DNA of 64,000 nt, from the NCBI GenBank assembly GCA_020632495.1, contig JACKFL010000005.1, positions 1,674,001-1,738,000 of the forward strand, given 5' to 3'. Below are positions 60,774 through 64,000 of this stretch, piece after piece. The translations under genes and the position numbers were made by a program. Source of the DNA: Candidatus Omnitrophota bacterium. Its GTDB lineage: Bacteria; Omnitrophota; Gorgyraeia; Zapsychrales; Zapsychraceae. A model generated the notes under the pieces. That model ran no database searches and had not been told where the DNA came from. It was given only the letters and a program-made list of their open reading frames with translations. How positions within the stretch are numbered: the first letter of the stretch is position 1; each line of letters begins with the position of its first letter.

Positions 60774-62621
60774 ATGATTAAGAATATCGCTTTAGTCGTC
60801 GTCGGTCTGCCGGTGCCGGGTCCATTTGACTACGCTGTGGATCCCGCGCAGCGGGAGGTTTTGCAGGAGGGGATGCGTGTGCGGGTGATGTTCAATCGTC
60901 GGCGCCGGGTTGGGTATATTGTCGGCTTTCGTGAAACATCCGATCTGAAGAAAGTGAGTACCGTGATCGGACCGTTGGAGAACAGGCGGAGTCTGGACGC
61001 GCGGCTCTTGGAATGGACACGCCGGACGGCGGAGTACTATGGCTGCGCTTGGGGCGAGCTGCTTGAGCTGGTCTATCCCAGCGCACTCCGCCAGGGGAAA
61101 TATCTTCAACTGACCGCGCGGCCGGAGCGAAGCGGCCTCCCGGATCATGGCGAGGTGCGGATGGTCAGTGGATTTTTATTGCGGGAAGAAGATGACCCTT
61201 TGTGGTTGGAGCCTGTGAAGACGGAGCTGCGCAGCGGGCGGGCGGTGCTGATTGTGGTCCCGGACAAATATTACGCGGCCTATTTTACCGGCCGTCTGGA
61301 GGCAGCCAAAGTCGGACCGGTGTTGTCGTATGAGAAGCGGCTGAAGGTGGCGGATCAACTGGAACAGTTTAAGGCCGTGCTGGGCGGCGGGCCCACGGTG
61401 ATTATCGGGACACGATCTTCGGTGTTCGTTCCGCATCCCAATATCGGGCGTATTTTCCTGGTGCACGAAGAACATGATTGGCACAAGTCGGAACAGTCTC
61501 CGCACTACCGGACGGCGCGGGTGGCGCTGTTCCGGGCCGAGGCGGAGGGGAGCGCCGTTACGTTTCTCGGGCTGAACCCGCGCGTCGAGCTTTATCATGA
61601 GGCGCAACGGGCCGGCTGGACATTGAGTTCCGCTTCACCGGCGCCGAATTGTACTGTTCAACTGGTGGATTTGACCAACTATCGGCCGGGGAAGTCATCC
61701 ATATTGTCTTTCCCCGTTCAGAATACCATCCGCGACACGCTGGCGGCACAGGGGCGAATATTGCTGTTTTTTAACCGTAAGGGTTTTATGACCTTTACCC
61801 GCTGCCAACAGTGCGGTCACGCGATTAAGTGTCCGCGTTGCGATCAGCATCTGGTGCTGCGCCATCCGCACAACAAACTGAGCTGTCACGGTTGCGGTTT
61901 CACGCGGGACGTTCCCGCCAAGTGTCCGGAATGTTCTTGGCCGTACCTTCGGTCGTCGGGAATGGGAATCGATAAGCTCGAGAGTGAGGTGCATCGTTAT
62001 TTTCCCCAGGCGCGCACGGCCGTGCTCGACAAAGACACGCAGGCCCTGCCGCGCCGGGCGGATATCGTGCTGGCCACCTCCGCCATTTTTAAATTCCAGG
62101 CCGAGTTCCAGGCCGATCAGGTCATTATGATGGATTACGATCAAGGGCTGTATCATGCCGATTTCCGCAGCGCCCACCGGTCATTGACGACCTTATTGCT
62201 CTTGCGGTCGCTGGCGCGTGAGAAGCTGATAATTCAAACCCGAATGCCCGATGATCCTGTAATCAAGGCCGTGCGCGATAACAAGATCCAGGAGTTCGTG
62301 CAATCCGAGCTGGCTACCCGGCGTGAATTGAATCTGCCTCCCCATGTGTACGCCGCCACCGTTGTTTTGCGCGGTACGGAGGAAGAGCGGGTATGGGATG
62401 CCGCCATGTCACTGCACGCGCTCATCGCCGGTGACCGGGCGGCCGATATCGAGGCCGGGGAGCCGTATCCGGATATCAAACCAAAATTGCGTGATCAGTA
62501 CCGGTATAATATAATGCTCAAATCTCCCCGTCATGAGGATATGGTCCAGGCCGTCCGCAGATTGTTGAAGGGCTTCCGTTCATCTCGCCAGGTGATCGTG
62601 ACGCTGGATACGGAGCCGTAA
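60774..62621 (+). CDS. priA: PriA-like primosomal protein with degenerate helicase motifs
   Basis: 615 residues (PriA is usually about 730). The N-terminal DNA 3'-end-binding domain is present (VVVGLPVPGPFDYAV, GMRVRVMFNRRRRVGYIVGF) and so are the eight zinc-binding cysteines: C344, C347, C353, C356, C371, C374, C384, C387. The ATPase motifs are lost. At the Walker A position (about 131-141) VSGFLLREEDD replaces GVTGSGKTE. Walker B is VHEEH (H231, normally DEEH). GLNPR replaces the GSATPS motif. The QMxxKGHDFP motif is SAIFKFQAEF. The QVAGRAGR box is LLLLRSLARE. It is probably a scaffold for replication restart rather than a helicase, as described for actinobacterial PriA. No def gene follows; fmt starts 5 nt after the stop. 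Confidence 0.88.
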   Translation: MIKNIALVVVGLPVPGPFDYAVDPAQREVLQEGMRVRVMFNRRRRVGYIVGFRETSDLKKVSTVIGPLENRRSLDARLLEWTRRTAEYYGCAWGELLELVYPSALRQGKYLQLTARPERSGLPDHGEVRMVSGFLLREEDDPLWLEPVKTELRSGRAVLIVVPDKYYAAYFTGRLEAAKVGPVLSYEKRLKVADQLEQFKAVLGGGPTVIIGTRSSVFVPHPNIGRIFLVHEEHDWHKSEQSPHYRTARVALFRAEAEGSAVTFLGLNPRVELYHEAQRAGWTLSSASPAPNCTVQLVDLTNYRPGKSSILSFPVQNTIRDTLAAQGRILLFFNRKGFMTFTRCQQCGHAIKCPRCDQHLVLRHPHNKLSCHGCGFTRDVPAKCPECSWPYLRSSGMGIDKLESEVHRYFPQARTAVLDKDTQALPRRADIVLATSAIFKFQAEFQADQVIMMDYDQGLYHADFRSAHRSLTTLLLLRSLAREKLIIQTRMPDDPVIKAVRDNKIQEFVQSELATRRELNLPPHVYAATVVLRGTEEERVWDAAMSLHALIAGDRAADIEAGEPYPDIKPKLRDQYRYNIMLKSPRHEDMVQAVRRLLKGFRSSRQVIVTLDTEP

Positions 62622-62626
62622 TCGGG

Positions 62627-63568
62627 ATGAATTCCATGAAGATAGTCTTTTTCGGCAGCGATGATTTCGCCGCGGCCCACTTGCGGGACGTGATCGCCTC
62701 ACCGTTTACGGTCTGTGGCTGCGTGACCCAACCGGACCGGCCCAAGGGGCGGGGGATGAAGCTGAATGTATCACCGGTCAAGGTCGTGGCCGAGCAGCAT
62801 GCCGTTATTGTCCTGCAGCCGGATTCTTTGCTGGACCCCGGCTTTTTGAAGGAGTTGGAGGGGATGGGGGCGGATTTGTTCGTAGTTATCGCGTACGGCC
62901 GATTTCTGCCTCCCCAATTATTGTCCATGCCGCCTGCCGGGGCGATCAATTTGCACCCGTCGCTGTTGCCCCGCTACCGGGGCGCGGCCCCCATCAACTG
63001 GGCCATCATCCGGGGGGAAACCATAACGGGTATCTCAATCATCCGTTTAAATACACGTATGGACGCCGGCGACATCATCGCACAGACCGACGTCGACATC
63101 CGCCCCGAGGACACCGCCGTGACCCTGCGGGAACGTATGATTCCGATCGGCAGTGACCTGCTGCGCGAGACCATTGATAAGATCGGGCGCGCTGCCTGTC
63201 CGTCCCAACCGCAGGATCCGGACGCCGTTACTTTGGCGCCCAAACTGACCAAGGCCGTGGGACAGGTGATGTGGGAGCGGCAAACCGCCGGTGAGATTCA
63301 CAATCTGGTGCGCGGCTTGTTGCCGTGGCCGACGGCGTATACGACGCTGGCCGGAAAAACGGTTAAACTTCTGTGCACCGAGCCGATCCCCGGGGAGACT
63401 GCCGGGAACCCGGGGGAGATCATTGCTGTGGAGAAGGAATCGCTGACCGTGCGGGCGGCTGCGGGAGCGGTCAAAATATGGCAGGTGCATCCGGAATCAG
63501 CCAAGGCGATGAGCGCCGGCGAGCTGATACGCGGCTATCATCTGCATTCCGGACAAAAGGTGGGGTAA
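62627..63568 (+). CDS. fmt: Methionyl-tRNA formyltransferase
   Basis: 313 residues. Formyl-THF-binding region INLHPSLLPRYRGAAPINWAI (catalytic N and H of NLHPS), N-terminal MKIVFFGSDDFAA, and a C-terminal OB-like domain. It formylates Met-tRNA for initiation. The ATG at 62636 is an alternative start. Follows priA with 5 nt between; the common priA-def-fmt order lacks def here. Confidence 0.96.
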   Translation: MNSMKIVFFGSDDFAAAHLRDVIASPFTVCGCVTQPDRPKGRGMKLNVSPVKVVAEQHAVIVLQPDSLLDPGFLKELEGMGADLFVVIAYGRFLPPQLLSMPPAGAINLHPSLLPRYRGAAPINWAIIRGETITGISIIRLNTRMDAGDIIAQTDVDIRPEDTAVTLRERMIPIGSDLLRETIDKIGRAACPSQPQDPDAVTLAPKLTKAVGQVMWERQTAGEIHNLVRGLLPWPTAYTTLAGKTVKLLCTEPIPGETAGNPGEIIAVEKESLTVRAAAGAVKIWQVHPESAKAMSAGELIRGYHLHSGQKVG

Positions 63569-63573
63569 TCAAC

Positions 63574-64000
63574 ATGAATTTTCCGGGGGTGATAATCATC
63601 GGCGCGCAGAAATGCGGGACCAGCAGCCTCCACAAGTATCTCGACCGCCATCCCGACATCCAGATGTCGGCTCAGAAGGAGCTTAACTTCTTCAGCGAGG
63701 AATACCAGTGGAAGAAGGGGGCGGACTGGTACAAGCGTCAATTTTCAGGTAGGGCCAGGATCTACGGCGAGTCCTCACCCGGTTACACCATGTACCCGGT
63801 CCGGCAGGGAGTTCCCGAGCGGATGCACGAGCTGGTTCCCGACGCCAAACTCATTTATCTTGTCCGTGATCCGATTAAGCGGATGATCTCCCATTATCTC
63901 GACCGGTTCAAAGCCGGGCGCGAGCATCGTCCGGTTGAGCAGGCCCTGCTGGATCCCAGCGATGACAACTTTTACATCCGTTACAGCCAGTACTATGCTC
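63574..64000 (+). CDS. Sulfotransferase, N-terminal part (3' truncated by window edge)
   Basis: 142 residues visible from ATG 63574. The 5'-phosphosulfate loop of PAPS-dependent sulfotransferases is GAQKCGTSSLHKYLD (residues about 10-24), and the 3'-phosphate-binding segment is YLVRDPIKRMISHY. The family sulfates carbohydrates or other acceptors. A sulfotransferase next to a glycan block suggests a sulfated surface polysaccharide. It lies 5 nt after fmt. The C-terminus lies outside the window. Confidence 0.9.
   Translation, partial: MNFPGVIIIGAQKCGTSSLHKYLDRHPDIQMSAQKELNFFSEEYQWKKGADWYKRQFSGRARIYGESSPGYTMYPVRQGVPERMHELVPDAKLIYLVRDPIKRMISHYLDRFKAGREHRPVEQALLDPSDDNFYIRYSQYYA

Noticed and set aside
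62622..62626. def (peptide deformylase) between priA and fmt
   Set aside because: Only 5 nt separate priA and fmt.
1..64000. CRISPR arrays, insertion sequences, rRNA or phage genes
   Set aside because: No regularly spaced direct repeats, transposase, integrase or rRNA-like stretch seen in the window.

Overview
The window is a 64 kb piece of a Gram-negative-type bacterial chromosome of about 56% GC. All the genes I accept read on the + strand. The best guess is Omnitrophota (the former OP3 lineage) or a close relative. This rests on a giant 3700-residue protein whose N-terminal domain and C-terminal tail (a PVIIN-type motif) look like ones I remember from omnitrophote giant proteins. An LptD-type outer-membrane protein, heptose genes and heat-shock regulation by both HspR and HrcA are compatible with it. 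This is recollection and inference, not a database result.

Layout. 1-2.4 kb: the 3' part of a bacterial alpha-2-macroglobulin with an intact CxEQ thioester motif, then a small SPOR-domain membrane protein. 2.5-13.7 kb: one giant gene joining a signal peptide, an omnitrophote-type N-terminal domain, five methyltransferase-like domains (four of them tandem copies), a possible SelO-like region, a GNAT acetyltransferase domain and four XRE helix-turn-helix domains. 13.7-20.1 kb: a Cys/Met-metabolism PLP enzyme, an MBOAT/SGNH pair for polysaccharide acylation, a tandem pair of secreted paralogues of unknown function, and a TPR-SPOR protein. 20.1-22.3 kb: miaA-hflX. 22.4-32.4 kb: a stress block of hspR, a 39-codon ORF, hsp20 and clpB, then (after a YwqK-like protein and an unknown membrane protein) hrcA-grpE-dnaK-dnaJ. 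CIRCE elements precede both hsp20 and hrcA. 32.4-38.8 kb: FmdB, VanZ-like, DUF1015, accD, an orphan ABC ATPase and two diguanylate cyclases. 39-42 kb: a ROK kinase and lptD.

42.1-59.7 kb is a surface-glycan block. It holds two nucleotide-sugar dehydrogenases, a UDP-glucuronate decarboxylase, a carbamoyltransferase with its SxtJ and DUF5989 partners, a split thiamine-diphosphate enzyme, two SDR epimerases/reductases, a B12-binding radical SAM enzyme, HddA, HddC and GmhB (GDP-D-glycero-D-manno-heptose), two DegT-family PLP enzymes (one with the catalytic lysine replaced by histidine, as in ColD 3-dehydratases), a family 9 glycosyltransferase and an MGDG/UgtP-type glycolipid glycosyltransferase. 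Taken together these suggest an unusual, possibly deoxygenated or branched, carbamoylated heptose in an outer-membrane glycan. The window ends with a secreted unknown protein, a PriA homologue that appears to have lost its helicase motifs, fmt, and the start of a sulfotransferase gene.

The strongest candidates for undescribed biology are the giant methyltransferase/GNAT/XRE protein, the ATPase-dead PriA, the Lys-to-His DegT enzyme next to a split TPP enzyme in a heptose cluster, a compact HrcA, and the hspR promoter flanked by a 10-bp inverted repeat.
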